A DNA stretch of 64,000 nucleotides from Porphyromonas canoris (GCF_000769115.1 NZ_JQZV01000003.1:286840-350839); one strand, 5' to 3'; numbered from the stretch's first letter, positions 1 to 9,281 are shown. The notes: generated by a model from the sequence alone, not told the origin. A program made the numbers and translations.

Positions 1-1
1 G

Positions 2-262
2 ATGCCGTTTCCCGGAAGAGTGTACGAGATTCTCTGCGAGCACTCTTGGAACAAACGAACGATAGCCTCTTTTTCCGGAAAATCTTATGGATTGATCGCC
101 AAAAATTTCGATCTGAAAGCCGAAGAGCTGCGCAAGAAGCTCAAGATCCGGGAGGGCGATCACAGTTATCTCTTTGCATTCAGAGACTCCGACTCCAAGC
201 GCCGCCTCTTGGAAGCTCAAAAGATTGTCATCAAAGAAGGCTCCAACAAAGAGAGCCGATAA
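2..262 (+). CDS. Class I SAM-dependent methyltransferase, C-terminal THUMP-like part (5' truncated by window)
   Basis: Only the last ~87 codons are present; the frame is open to the left edge, so the ATG at base 2 is almost certainly internal. The segment from VYEILCEHSWNKR through LIAKNFDLKAEELRKKLKI to HSYLFAFRD resembles the C-terminal THUMP-like domain that follows the methyltransferase fold in a Bacteroidales family of predicted RNA/DNA methyltransferases. The catalytic SAM-binding part is outside the window, so this is recognition of a tail by pattern, not a proven assignment. The gene runs towards the minus-strand rimM operon, and the space between them is filled by a 22-bp repeat array. 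Confidence 0.55.
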   Translation: MPFPGRVYEILCEHSWNKRTIASFSGKSYGLIAKNFDLKAEELRKKLKIREGDHSYLFAFRDSDSKRRLLEAQKIVIKEGSNKESR

Positions 263-282
263 ATCACCTCTCTCCTCTTTCA

Positions 283-1027
283 TAATTACCATTTCATGGA
301 TTGATAATTACCATTTCATGGATTGATAATTACCATTTCATGGATTGATAATTACCATTTCATGGATTGATAATTACCGTTTCGTGGATTAGTAATTACC
401 GTTTCGTGGATTAGTAATTACCATTTCACGGATTAGTAATTACCATTTCACGGATTAGTAATTACCATTTTTAGAAAGGAAACTAACCTCATTCTGGAAA
501 GCACTAAAGGTTTCGGAGAAAAGCACTAAAAGTTTTGTGGAAAAGCACTAAAGGTTTCGGAGGAAAGCACTAAAGGTTTCGGAGAAAAGCACTAAAGGTT
601 TTGTGGAAAAGCACTAAAGGTTTCGGAGAAAAGCACTAAAGGTTTCGGAGAAAAGCACTAAAGGTTTCGGAGGAAAGCACTAAAGGTTTCGGGGAAAAGC
701 ACTAAAGGTTTCGGGGAAAAGCACTAAAGGTTTTTGGGAAAAGCACTAAAGGTTTTGGAGGAAAGCACTAAAGGTTTTGTGGAAAAGCACTAAAGGTTTC
801 GGGGAAAAGCACTAAAGGTTTTGGAGGAAAGCACTAAAGGTTTCGGGGAAAAGTACCTAATCTTTTCAGAAAAAGTACCTAATCTTTTCGGAAAAAGTAC
901 CTAATCTTTTCGGAAAAAGTACCTAATCTTTTCGGAAAAAGTACCTAATCTTTTCGGAAAAAGTACCTAATTTTTTTGGAGAAAGTACCTAATCTTTTCG
1001 GGAAAGCGTTAAAGGTTTTGGAATATT
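283..1027 (+). repeat. Compound 22-bp tandem repeat array, three unit families in series
   Basis: Nine units with core TAATTACCATTTC start at 283, 305, 327 and so on to 459. After a 20-nt degenerate step, 16 units with core GCACTAAAGGTTTCGG start at 501 and every 22 nt to 831. Seven units with core GTACCTAATCTTTTCGG then start at 853 to 985, and a final GCGTTAAAGG hybrid unit sits at 1006. All three families keep the same 22-bp period although their sequences differ. The array lies between two convergent gene ends and has no convincing ORF. Units are near-identical with no unique spacers, so it is a minisatellite and not a CRISPR array. Confidence 0.95.
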
Positions 1028-1098
1028 GATAATTATCTTTTTGAGGAATGCTGATTTCTGCTTGCCCTTATGCAGCCCCGGATCGGAAAGAAAGTGGC

Positions 1099-1136
1099 AA
1101 AAAGAGGACCGACTTCCTGATATAGAAGTCAGTCCT
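1099..1136 (-). terminator. Rho-independent terminator after rimM
   Basis: The arms at 1105-1116 and 1125-1136 form a 12-bp stem with one G-U pair in the minus-strand RNA. It is followed by a U-rich run read from 1104 down to 1099. It lies about 65 nt beyond the rimM stop and probably ends the whole lysS-to-rimM transcript. Confidence 0.7.
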
Positions 1137-1200
1137 TAAACCGTTCCCTTAAAAAACTTTATCGGATGCCGAGGATTGTTATCTCTTAAAGATCAAATCA

Positions 1201-1755
1201 TTATGATATGAGTCCGTCAGGAAGAGTCATCGTGATTTCCCTCGTATTCACATCTATGTTTGTGATCCATTCCTCAACGATCGGGATGTAAAATATGTTC
1301 TCTTTTTCAGCCGTATCGGTGGCAGATCTTACTTCAAAGAGCGGATTTTCGGCAATCATCATTATGCCTGCTATCTCTCCGATGTGATCGCCCGAAGCGG
1401 AGTCGATGACTGAGAAGCCGACCAGCTCGTCCTCCATGAGCTTTTCGTCCTCTCCCGTCCGGTTCAAGTGGTGCTCCCACTCTTCCCGGTCTATGTAAAA
1501 AGAGAGCCCGACGAGCTTTTCTGCCTCCTCCATCGAGGATACGAAACCGACGGAGAGGATGTATTTCCCCTTATTGCCCCTGCTTTGAACGAACGGATAG
1601 GGGATCATGCAACCATCTTTTTGAACGAAGATAAACGAGGGCTCTATATCTACGAAGCTGTCCGAAAGAAGCTGCAAAGAAAGCTCGCCTTGTGTCCCGT
1701 GGGGCTGAACGCAAGTACCGATCTGCTTGTAATTTTTGGGGAGAAGACTTTGCAT
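1201..1755 (-). CDS. rimM: Ribosome maturation factor RimM
   Basis: RimM (184 aa) binds ribosomal protein S19 and assists maturation of the 30S head and 16S rRNA processing. The N-terminal barrel begins with QIGTCVQPHGTQGELSL (about residues 11-27), the typical RimM opening of I-G-x-x-x-x-P-H-G-x-x-G. The C-terminal PRC-barrel part includes LVGFSVIDSASGDHIGEI and ends near FYIPIVEEWITNIDVNTREI. Length is normal for the family. It starts 5 nt after murA, so the two are co-transcribed; DUF4290-murA-rimM is a usual Bacteroidales order. A terminator follows at 1099-1136. Confidence 0.95.
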   Translation of the reverse strand: MQSLLPKNYKQIGTCVQPHGTQGELSLQLLSDSFVDIEPSFIFVQKDGCMIPYPFVQSRGNKGKYILSVGFVSSMEEAEKLVGLSFYIDREEWEHHLNRTGEDEKLMEDELVGFSVIDSASGDHIGEIAGIMMIAENPLFEVRSATDTAEKENIFYIPIVEEWITNIDVNTREITMTLPDGLIS

Positions 1756-1760
1756 GGGTT

Positions 1761-3065
1761 CTATATCCGTTGTATGTTTGCTCCGATCGAGTTGAGTCTT
1801 TCTTCAATGTTCTGATAGCCTCTGTCTATCTGGTTGATGTTGTCTATCCTGCTCACTCCGTTAGCAGACATCGCCGCGATGAGCATCGCAATACCTGCAC
1901 GAATGTCCGGAGATACCATGTTCGTTGCACGTAGCTTGTTGCTTTCTGCCAACCCTATGACTGTGGCTCTGTGCGGATCGCACAGGATAATCTGCGCTCC
2001 CATGTCTATGAGCTTGTCCACGAAGAAGAGACGGCTCTCAAACATCTTTTGATGGATGAGCACACTGCCTCTTGCCTGTGTGGCAACAACCAGAAAAACA
2101 CTCAAAAGGTCCGGAGTGAGTCCCGGCCATGGAGCATCTGCAATAGTCATAATGGAGCCGTCCATGAAGCTTTCTATCTCATAAATCTCTTGAGACGGGA
2201 TGTAGAGATCGTCGCCTTTCTCTTCTATCTTTATTCCCAGTCGCCTGAATTGGTTCGGAATAATCCCCAGCTCCCGTATCGCTGTATCCTTTATCGTAAT
2301 CTCAGAATGAGTCATGGCTGCCATACCGATAAAGCTGCCAACCTCGATCATATCCGGAAGCATTCGGTGAGAGGTGCCATTGAGAGAGTCTACACCATGT
2401 ATCGTCAGAAGATTGCTTCCTATTCCCTCTATCTTTGCTCCCATTCTTACAAGCATCTTGCATAGCTGCTGCAGATAGGGTTCGCATGCCGCATTGTAGA
2501 TTGTAGTAGTTCCTTCTGCCATGACAGAAGCCATGACAATATTGGCTGTACCTGTTACGGACGCTTCATCCAAAAGCATGTATGTTCCGCGAAGACGTTC
2601 CGCATGAATGCTGAAAAGATCTTTCTCTTGATTAAACTCAAAATCCGCACCGAGCTTGATAAATCCCTCAAAATGTGTGTCCAATCTTCGTCTTCCGATC
2701 TTATCTCCTCCGGGTTTGGCTATAACGGCTCTTCCGAAGCGGGCAAGTAACGGACCCAATATAAGAACAGACCCGCGAAGGGTTGAAGTCTTTTCCAGAA
2801 ACTCTTTCGAGTAAGCAAATTCCAAGTTTATATCTTCCGCTACGAAGCTATATGTATCAGTACCGAGCTTCCGAACATTTACGCCAAGATCTATGAGAAG
2901 AGCTATCAGATTCTTGACATCCACGATGTCCGGAATATTTTCTATGATGACTTCTTCTTTCGTAAGAAGTGTGGCAGCTATTATCTGCAATGCTTCATTT
3001 TTTGCACCCTGAGGGATGATTTCTCCGCGGAGCCAGTGTCCGCCTTCAATGATAAACGAGGACAT
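1761..3065 (-). CDS. murA: UDP-N-acetylglucosamine 1-carboxyvinyltransferase MurA (Asp-type active site)
   Basis: MurA (434 aa, usual length) transfers enolpyruvate from PEP to UDP-GlcNAc, the first committed step of peptidoglycan precursor synthesis, in the cytoplasm. The N-terminus has the expected GGHWLRGEIIPQGAKNEAL. The loop that carries the fosfomycin-reactive cysteine (PGGC in E. coli, Cys115) reads KPGGDKIGRRRLDTHF here, with Asp121 in its place (GAT at 2703-2705). Cys-to-Asp enzymes of this class are known to be active but not alkylated by fosfomycin. The gene lies between DUF4290 (72 nt upstream) and rimM (5 nt downstream). Confidence 0.97.
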   Translation of the reverse strand: MSSFIIEGGHWLRGEIIPQGAKNEALQIIAATLLTKEEVIIENIPDIVDVKNLIALLIDLGVNVRKLGTDTYSFVAEDINLEFAYSKEFLEKTSTLRGSVLILGPLLARFGRAVIAKPGGDKIGRRRLDTHFEGFIKLGADFEFNQEKDLFSIHAERLRGTYMLLDEASVTGTANIVMASVMAEGTTTIYNAACEPYLQQLCKMLVRMGAKIEGIGSNLLTIHGVDSLNGTSHRMLPDMIEVGSFIGMAAMTHSEITIKDTAIRELGIIPNQFRRLGIKIEEKGDDLYIPSQEIYEIESFMDGSIMTIADAPWPGLTPDLLSVFLVVATQARGSVLIHQKMFESRLFFVDKLIDMGAQIILCDPHRATVIGLAESNKLRATNMVSPDIRAGIAMLIAAMSANGVSRIDNINQIDRGYQNIEERLNSIGANIQRI

Positions 3066-3137
3066 ACAATTCTAAGATTTTAAGGTTAAAGGTCCATTAC
3101 CATAATTCTCGGATATTTTGAACGCAACTCAAAAACG

Positions 3138-3755
3138 CTACTTACGTTGTTGTTTGCTTTTTTTCTTCTGTTTGTGTTTGTCTGAAACAGGCATGGGACT
3201 TACATCAGGAAGCAGGCAGTCAAACTCATCCAAGTATATCTTACCATTGGACATCTCGTGCAGATCTTTGAAGATCTTTTCATTTTGCACCTCTCCCTTA
3301 TTCCAAGTGACGTATGCCTTTTTCATCTGTATTGCTGTGATACACTCTCTCTGCTTGCGAAGATCAGGATCTTCTGTTGCCATGGATATCTGTATCATCT
3401 TTTCTATTCCATGTCCATAGTGGCGGTATCTCGGAAGATTGTAATGATAAGGGATCTTATCCGGATTAAATTTTGCTTCTTCTTCGCTTCGCACTTCCAC
3501 AGGAAAGTCAATGTCTAATTTGAAATCAGACATTGCGTACAAGTGATCCCACAATACTTTGACATTCTCTATGTCGTCCGTTTTCACTCCGCTCTTTCTC
3601 GCCATGAGGGAAACAATGTACTCGGCACATTTTAGTCTTTCTATCCTGTTGGATAAGCCCATACAGATATCCAGCATATCTTGAATGGCTCTTCCATATT
3701 CCGGGATAGTCAACTTTTTAAGAGCTGTATTATAAGGGATATTAGGTCTGTTCAT
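3138..3755 (-). CDS. DUF4290 family protein
   Basis: A 205-aa protein of the Bacteroidetes-restricted DUF4290 family, typically encoded just upstream of murA. It has no signal peptide or membrane segment. The conserved-looking middle part KFNPDKIPYHYNLPRYRHYGHG (about residues 95-116) is rich in Tyr and His, and the tail is a strongly basic, lysine-rich stretch. No biochemical role is established that I know of. Placement between pgi (6 nt upstream) and murA suggests a housekeeping function, but that is inference from context only. Confidence 0.85.
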   Translation of the reverse strand: MNRPNIPYNTALKKLTIPEYGRAIQDMLDICMGLSNRIERLKCAEYIVSLMARKSGVKTDDIENVKVLWDHLYAMSDFKLDIDFPVEVRSEEEAKFNPDKIPYHYNLPRYRHYGHGIEKMIQISMATEDPDLRKQRECITAIQMKKAYVTWNKGEVQNEKIFKDLHEMSNGKIYLDEFDCLLPDVSPMPVSDKHKQKKKSKQQRK

Positions 3756-3761
3756 TTCTAT

Positions 3762-5105
3762 TTATCTCTTCTTAAGTCTGTTTTGAATAGCAGCGGAAGC
3801 TTCTTCATAGCCCGGCTTATTCAACAGAGCAAACATATTATTTTTATACGCTTCCACTCCGGGCTGATCAAAAGGATTAACCCCAAGAAGATATCCGCTT
3901 ATTCCAACCGCTCTTTCAAAGAAATAAAAGAGTTGTCCTAAAGAGAACTCATTCAAAGCCGGAAGCTCAATTCTTATGACAGGAACACCGCCATCCTTAT
4001 GAGCCAAAATTGTACCCTCTTCCGCTTTCTTATTTACTTCATCTACACGTTTCCCGGCAATGTAGTTAAGTCCGTCGAGGTTCTCTTTATCTGTTGGGAT
4101 TTTAACCTCATACTTCGGCGTTGCTGTACTTAGTACGGTCTCAAAGATTATTCTTTCACCTTCCTGTATCCACTGTCCCATGGAGTGAAGATCGGTGGTC
4201 AAGTCCACAGCTGCATTGAAGATCCCTTTGAGTTCTTTGCCCTCGCTTTCCCCAAAAAGCTGTTTCCACCACTCGCCAATAAAGTGCATTTTAGGGTGAT
4301 AGTTTGCAAGGATTTCTATTTTCTTTCCGCTCTGATAGAGAGCATTTCTGACAGCAGCATACTGAATGGATATGTTTTCCTCCCCAATTACTTGAGCAGA
4401 TGTCTGAAGCATCATCTCTTTAGCTCCGCGTACCAACTCCTTAATATCAAATCCTGCAACAGCTATTGGTAGCAATCCACAAGGAGTTAAGACAGAAAAT
4501 CTACCACCAACATTGTCCGGAATAATAAAGCTTGTATATCCCTCTTCATCTGCAAGTTTACGAAGAGCGCCCTTGCTGCTATCTGTTATGGCAATAGTGT
4601 GCTTGGTGGCAAAATCCTTTCCTTCTTGTGCCTCAAGGAGTTCTTTCAGAAGACGAAAAGCAATGGCAGGTTCGGTTGTTGTACCACTCTTGGAAATATT
4701 GATTATTCCAAACTTATGTCCTTTAAGAAGCTCTATAAGTTCATATAAATAATCTTCCGAGATATGATTCCCGGCATAGAGAAGAGTCGCTCCTTTCTTA
4801 GTCTTAAAAGGGGCAAAACTATCTTGAAGGGCTTCTACAACTGCTTTTGCTCCGAGATATGAGCCTCCGATACCAATAGTTACAACGAACTCACAGTCTT
4901 TGCGAAGCAGATCTGCAACAGATTGTATATGGTTTAGGTCTTGTTCCGAAATATCCTTGGGTAGAGAAAGCCATCCCAGAAAGTCATTCCCTTTTCCGGT
5001 TCCATTTTCGAGAGACTCGTTGGCAGCCTGCGCCAAAGGAATCAGCTCTTTATATCTGTTCTCTATATCTGCACTATACAATGCTCCTGCTATCTCAATC
5101 TTCAT
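3762..5105 (-). CDS. pgi: Glucose-6-phosphate isomerase
   Basis: A 447-aa enzyme that interconverts glucose-6-phosphate and fructose-6-phosphate in glycolysis and gluconeogenesis. It is the shorter ~450-aa bacterial form. Visible signatures are [19 protein letters not shown] (about 95-113), the SIS-type segment [18 protein letters not shown], the PROSITE-like [18 protein letters not shown] (about 200-215) and [18 protein letters not shown] (about 277-294). It follows gpsA after 39 nt and precedes DUF4290 by 6 nt, inside a probable lysS-gpsA-pgi-DUF4290-murA-rimM transcription unit. Confidence 0.97.
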   Translation of the reverse strand: MKIEIAGALYSADIENRYKELIPLAQAANESLENGTGKGNDFLGWLSLPKDISEQDLNHIQSVADLLRKDCEFVVTIGIGGSYLGAKAVVEALQDSFAPFKTKKGATLLYAGNHISEDYLYELIELLKGHKFGIINISKSGTTTEPAIAFRLLKELLEAQEGKDFATKHTIAITDSSKGALRKLADEEGYTSFIIPDNVGGRFSVLTPCGLLPIAVAGFDIKELVRGAKEMMLQTSAQVIGEENISIQYAAVRNALYQSGKKIEILANYHPKMHFIGEWWKQLFGESEGKELKGIFNAAVDLTTDLHSMGQWIQEGERIIFETVLSTATPKYEVKIPTDKENLDGLNYIAGKRVDEVNKKAEEGTILAHKDGGVPVIRIELPALNEFSLGQLFYFFERAVGISGYLLGVNPFDQPGVEAYKNNMFALLNKPGYEEASAAIQNRLKKR

Positions 5106-5144
5106 CTTTTGTTATATATACGGTATAATAGTTGTTTGTCAATC

Positions 5145-6206
5145 TTAAATAAATTGCTTGGTAAGGTCTGCAATAGCTTCCTTGGGAGAGACTTTTTCGT
5201 AAAGGATCTTATATACAGCCTCCATTATAGGTAGGTTTGCTTTGAAACGTTTAGACACTTCATGCACACACTTCGCTCCATAGTAACCCTCCGCCACCAT
5301 CTCCATCTCCAATTGGGCTTGTTTGACGGAGTAACCTTTCCCGATCATGGATCCGAATGTTCTGTTTCGACTAAAACGAGAATAGGCTGTAACCAAGAGG
5401 TCTCCAAGATATACAGAGTCTGCTATCTCTCTCTCTTCTTTTTGTACCATATCAACGAAGTCCTTCATCTCTCTAACAGCATTGGAAATCAATACGGCTT
5501 GAAAATTGTCCCCATACTTCATGCCGCTACATATTCCTGAAGCTATCGCATAGACATTCTTCAAAACGCTTGCATACTCAACGCCGACAACATCCGTATT
5601 TATTGAGCAACGAATATTTTTGCTCGCCACACAGTTCTTTAGTTGCTCAGCTTTCTGTTTGTCGCTACAAGCTATGGTTAGATACGAAAGCCTATCCATT
5701 GCCACCTCTTCGGCATGACAAGGTCCGCCTATTGCTCCAATGTAATCTACTGGAATCTTAAGATTGTCATGTAGATAGTCCGAAATAAGCACGTTATCTT
5801 CCGGAACAATGCCCTTGATGGCATTGAGAAAAAACTTCCCTTTTGTGTTGGCTTTTTTGATTTTACTCAAAAGATTTCGAACGTAGGGGGATGGTGTTAT
5901 CAGGATAATTGTGTCAGAATTTTCTATCAACTCCTCAACATCCGTATAGAAGTTTATTCTATCAGTTTCAAAATTGACACTCGAGAGATAACCGGGGTTA
6001 TGCCCCCCTTGAATAAACTGCTTTACAGTATCCTTAAATCTGAAATACCAATTTATCTCATCTGCATTTTGGAGCAATATTTTAGCCAAAGCCGTTGCCC
6101 AGCTTCCACTACCCAACAAGCCTATACGACCGGGAGACCAGGAAGAATCTTCAAGATTAGTAGCCTTAGCTACTCTATCATCTGCATCAGATAGGGCTTG
6201 TGCCAT
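5145..6206 (-). CDS. gpsA: Glycerol-3-phosphate dehydrogenase [NAD(P)+]
   Basis: GpsA (353 aa) reduces dihydroxyacetone phosphate to sn-glycerol-3-phosphate, the backbone for phospholipid synthesis. A Rossmann motif GLLGSGSWATALAKILL begins near residue 29, after an N-terminal extension of about 25 residues with no recognisable signal. Family segments IGAIGGPCHAEEVAM and the substrate-domain stretch SVLKNVYAIASGICSGMKYGDN carry the conserved Lys-Asn and G-x-N-x-x-A features. It begins 53 nt after lysS. A later start near the Rossmann motif cannot be excluded, but no Met suits it. Confidence 0.96.
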   Translation of the reverse strand: MAQALSDADDRVAKATNLEDSSWSPGRIGLLGSGSWATALAKILLQNADEINWYFRFKDTVKQFIQGGHNPGYLSSVNFETDRINFYTDVEELIENSDTIILITPSPYVRNLLSKIKKANTKGKFFLNAIKGIVPEDNVLISDYLHDNLKIPVDYIGAIGGPCHAEEVAMDRLSYLTIACSDKQKAEQLKNCVASKNIRCSINTDVVGVEYASVLKNVYAIASGICSGMKYGDNFQAVLISNAVREMKDFVDMVQKEEREIADSVYLGDLLVTAYSRFSRNRTFGSMIGKGYSVKQAQLEMEMVAEGYYGAKCVHEVSKRFKANLPIMEAVYKILYEKVSPKEAIADLTKQFI

Positions 6207-6259
6207 ACAATATCTCTATATTTTGATACCCTTTCGGATATAGTCAATACTATTGTCGT

Positions 6260-7783
6260 TTAGATGTCCTTTCTCGGACGCATTTGTGGGAAGAACAGTA
6301 CCTCTTGTATGCTCTCCTGTCCGGTGAGAAACATTACCAGACGATCCATTCCTATTCCCATTCCACTTGTCGGAGGCATTCCATATTCCAAGGCACGAAC
6401 AAAATCTTTGTCTATAAACATCGCCTCGTCATCACCTTTTTGAGAAAGTTTGAGCTGATCTTCGAATCTTTCCAACTGGTCTATCGGATCGTTCAACTCA
6501 CTGTAAGCATTCGCTATTTCTTTCCCATTGACCATCAGTTCAAATCGTTCCGTAACGCCGGGAATACTTCTGTGCTTCTTAGTAAGAGGAGACATCTCTA
6601 TCGGGTAGTCTGTGATGAAAGTTGGTTGGATGTAGTGCTTTTCACACTTTTCACCAAAGATTTCATCAATCATTTTCCCTTTACCCATAGTGTTATCCAC
6701 CTCTATGTGCATATCCTTACAAGCCTGACGGATTTCGTCTTCATTTTTGTTGTAAATGTCGAATCCCGTATGTTCTAATATGGCATCTCTCATGGAGATC
6801 CTTTTATAAGGAGCTTTGAAATCTATTTCAGTAGATCCGATAGTTGTTTTAGTTGTACCCAACACCTCCGTTGCTACATATTCAAGGAGCTGTTCGGTCA
6901 TGTTCATCATCCAGTTGTAGTCCTTGTAAGCCACATAGATCTCCATAGCCGTAAACTCAGGGTTGTGTGTACGGTCCATACCCTCATTTCGGAAATTACG
7001 AGAGAATTCATATACTCCGTCAAAGCCACCAACGATAAGTCTTTTCAGATACAGCTCGTTTGCTATACGAAGATAGAGTGGAATATCGAGAGTATTATGG
7101 TGGGTGATGAATGGTCTTGCCGCGGCTCCTCCCGGTATTGGTTGGAGTACAGGAGTATCTACTTCCAGCCAACCACGAGCATTGAAGAAGTCTCGCATAG
7201 CATTGAATATCTTTGTCCGCTTGATAAAGATCTCTTTCACGCCGGCATTAACCACAAGATCCACATAACGCTGACGGTAACGCTGTTCCGGATCACTGAA
7301 GCTATCGAATACTTGATCGTCTTTTGTCTTCACCACAGGAAGTGGACGTAGGCTCTTGGAAAGCAGTTTCAACTCTTGCACATGAATGGATATTTCTCCC
7401 ATTTTTGTGCGAAAAACATAGCCATAAACCCCAATGAAGTCTCCAATATCCAATAGCTTTTTGAATAGCGTATTGTACAACTCTTTGTCTTCTCCCGGAC
7501 AGATGTCGTCTCTTGTGATATAAAGTTGGATTCGACCTGTAGAATCTTGAAGTTCACAGAAAGCTGCCTTCCCCATAATTCTACGTCCCATAACGCGTCC
7601 GGCAACGTATACCATACGTTTCGGTGCATCTTCCGGTTCGTCTTTGAAAGAACTTTTTATCTCTTCAGCATAGGCATTTACGGGGAATTCTTCTGCCGGA
7701 TAGGGGTCTATACCCAAGTCTATGATTTGTTGAAGACTTTCTCTCCGGATTCTTTCCTGTTCTTTTAGGTCTTTTATCTCCAT
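6260..7783 (-). CDS. lysS: Lysyl-tRNA synthetase, class II
   Basis: LysRS (507 aa) charges tRNA-Lys. The N-terminal OB-fold anticodon-binding domain includes [23 protein letters not shown] (about 58-80). The class II catalytic domain has motif 2 as [20 protein letters not shown] (about 266-285) and motif 3 as [15 protein letters not shown] (about 480-494). Length is typical. It is the first large gene of the minus-strand lysS-gpsA-pgi group, and a -7 box lies at 7944-7951. A 44-codon membrane ORF is placed between that promoter and lysS. Confidence 0.98.
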   Translation of the reverse strand: MEIKDLKEQERIRRESLQQIIDLGIDPYPAEEFPVNAYAEEIKSSFKDEPEDAPKRMVYVAGRVMGRRIMGKAAFCELQDSTGRIQLYITRDDICPGEDKELYNTLFKKLLDIGDFIGVYGYVFRTKMGEISIHVQELKLLSKSLRPLPVVKTKDDQVFDSFSDPEQRYRQRYVDLVVNAGVKEIFIKRTKIFNAMRDFFNARGWLEVDTPVLQPIPGGAAARPFITHHNTLDIPLYLRIANELYLKRLIVGGFDGVYEFSRNFRNEGMDRTHNPEFTAMEIYVAYKDYNWMMNMTEQLLEYVATEVLGTTKTTIGSTEIDFKAPYKRISMRDAILEHTGFDIYNKNEDEIRQACKDMHIEVDNTMGKGKMIDEIFGEKCEKHYIQPTFITDYPIEMSPLTKKHRSIPGVTERFELMVNGKEIANAYSELNDPIDQLERFEDQLKLSQKGDDEAMFIDKDFVRALEYGMPPTSGMGIGMDRLVMFLTGQESIQEVLFFPQMRPRKDI

Positions 7784-7798
7784 ATGTCTGTTACGTTT

Positions 7799-7933
7799 TT
7801 ATATTTCTACTCTTGTATTTTGGGGATCATCATCCAAAAGGAAAGAGTCAACCAATTGGTATGATACGAAAATAAAGAAGAGAACGAAGCAGATAACCAT
7901 TTCAAGGTATCTGTCCGTCTCCATGTTTTCCAT
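7799..7933 (-). CDS. Small predicted single-span membrane protein (44 aa)
   Basis: An ORF of 44 codons ends 15 nt before the lysS ATG. It begins MENMETDRYLEMV, has one hydrophobic segment (roughly residues 13-27, rich in Phe, Val and Ile) and an acidic tail with DDD and a terminal VEI. A second ATG lies at codon 4. The -7 box TATCTTTG at 7944-7951 would start transcription about 7 nt upstream of the first ATG, so the ORF lies at the very 5' end of the lysS message. I do not recognise a family. It could be a real small protein, a leader peptide or chance. Confidence 0.4.
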   Translation of the reverse strand: MENMETDRYLEMVICFVLFFIFVSYQLVDSFLLDDDPQNTRVEI

Positions 7934-7943
7934 ACTCTGAGTA

Positions 7944-7951
7944 CAAAGATA
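7944..7951 (-). promoter_or_regulatory. Bacteroidetes -7 box for the lysS transcript
   Basis: The minus strand reads TATCTTTG, matching TAnnTTTG. The expected start point is near 7940, just ahead of the 44-aa ORF and 157 nt ahead of lysS. No good TTTG is seen at 19-21 nt upstream. Confidence 0.55.
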
Positions 7952-8052
7952 GACAATAATACTCAAACCTTACCGGTGTTATTTACCTTAAAAACGAAAT
8001 GGGGGTGTTAAGATGGTAAGAATCATAAAAACTCTCATGGAGTTTGCATGAG

Positions 8053-9135
8053 TTATTCATGGTACACAATCTCATAGAGAAGCATATACTGAGCTTCAAG
8101 TCGTCCGGTAGTTTCATTGACATGATACGTTATGGTCTTCTGTGGGTTGCCATATTTATCATGTTCTGTAACAGATTTCGTTGTCATCTTGTTGTCTTTG
8201 TAGTTTATGGTAATAGTATTGCCATTGTCTTCGTGGGTGATAACGGTTTTCTCACCTGCACTTGTTTCGGTTGTCTCTTCTATCAGTTTGCCTTTCTTGT
8301 AGGTATAAGTGTAAGTTGTTATATGCTTCTTGCCTTTCTCTTCTTTGACCTCTTCTACAAGATTTCCTTTGTTGTCAAATTTTCTGCTGACTCGGATCTT
8401 TTCCGGAGATCTGTCCAACTTACTTAGAAATAGTTCTTCAATCTCCTCTGTTACTCTGCCTTTGCTGTCGTATTTATAGCTTTTTTTGCTGTCTGGTTCC
8501 GTTTTGCTCTTTTTTACAAAAGTGATTTCTTCCAGCACTCTATTCTGTTCATCATAGGTATAAGCATACTTTTGATAGTTTGGATTACTATCGGGAGTCT
8601 CATGACAATGCTTCTCTATAAGATTGTTTTTATCGTCATAGAGATAAGTTTCTTTCTTATAGACAGACTCCTCAAAGGTAGGTTCTTCATCACTTTCCGC
8701 ATCGAAATCGTCATTTATTTTCTGTTCAACGCATAGCTCTTCCATCAATAGTCCTGTCTTTGGATCATACTTGTAGGTTCCTGTATATTTGATCTCCCCA
8801 GAAAGAAGATGAGTATAGCCTGTCTTTTTGCCACTCTCATCATATTGATATCTGTATTCATTTCTTGGAAGATCATTGCTGCTCCTGAGTCCTTTAGCCA
8901 TGAGCTGTCCTTTTTGATCAAATTCACTGAATTCATAATCAGACTGAGAGACCCATACAGAATCACTGTTGATGTAAAATAAAGTGCTTTTCACGAATTT
9001 TACATTCCCGTAATATCCTGTTTTTTCATAATTCGGATCTACTGTTTTCTCTTCGCCATTGTCTGAACAACCTCCCCAAATGGCAGGAGATAAAAGGAAA
9101 AGCAGGGTCAGAAAAAAATCTTTGTGATGCTTCAT
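8053..9135 (-). CDS. Lipoprotein with YD/MORN-like repeats
   Basis: A 360-aa exported protein. Residues 1-22 are hydrophobic and end at WGGC with Cys23, a somewhat atypical lipobox. The mature part carries about eight short repeats of the form Y-x-Y-D-x-x-G-x-x-x-E, such as YQYDESGKKTGY, YKYDPKTGLLMEE, YTYDEQNRVLEE, YKYDSKGRVTEE and KFDNKGNLVEE. These resemble single RHS/YD or toxin_WG/MORN-like beta-hairpin repeats, which often mediate surface binding. No catalytic domain is visible. It is monocistronic, with its own -7 box at 9208-9215. A weak hairpin lies just past its stop at 8027-8053. Function is unknown. Confidence 0.75.
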   Translation of the reverse strand: MKHHKDFFLTLLFLLSPAIWGGCSDNGEEKTVDPNYEKTGYYGNVKFVKSTLFYINSDSVWVSQSDYEFSEFDQKGQLMAKGLRSSNDLPRNEYRYQYDESGKKTGYTHLLSGEIKYTGTYKYDPKTGLLMEELCVEQKINDDFDAESDEEPTFEESVYKKETYLYDDKNNLIEKHCHETPDSNPNYQKYAYTYDEQNRVLEEITFVKKSKTEPDSKKSYKYDSKGRVTEEIEELFLSKLDRSPEKIRVSRKFDNKGNLVEEVKEEKGKKHITTYTYTYKKGKLIEETTETSAGEKTVITHEDNGNTITINYKDNKMTTKSVTEHDKYGNPQKTITYHVNETTGRLEAQYMLLYEIVYHE

Positions 9136-9207
9136 AAATGTTGATAGTTTAAGTGGTAGATTGTGGTTCTATGTTTGTGTCGGATTCGTGTGATTCCTCA
9201 CATGTGA

Positions 9208-9215
9208 CAAATTTA
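9208..9215 (-). promoter_or_regulatory. -7 box for the YD-repeat lipoprotein gene
   Basis: The minus strand reads TAAATTTG (TAnnTTTG), predicting a leader of about 69 nt before the ATG at 9135. It is divergent from the nitroreductase promoter about 55 nt away. Confidence 0.5.
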
Positions 9216-9268
9216 CATTTTTATTGATTATAGAAAAGGATAAGGTATAAAAAAGAATATCCTTTTTG

Positions 9269-9276
9269 TACCTTTG
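9269..9276 (+). promoter_or_regulatory. -7 box placed 5 nt before the nitroreductase ATG
   Basis: TACCTTTG matches TAnnTTTG. Only five nucleotides separate it from the ATG at 9282, so the transcript would start at about the first codon. This predicts a leaderless message. Confidence 0.55.
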
Positions 9277-9281
9277 TCCTC

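Noticed and set aside
283..1027. CRISPR array
   Set aside because: Units are contiguous and near-identical with no unique spacers, the period is only 22 bp, and no cas genes are near.
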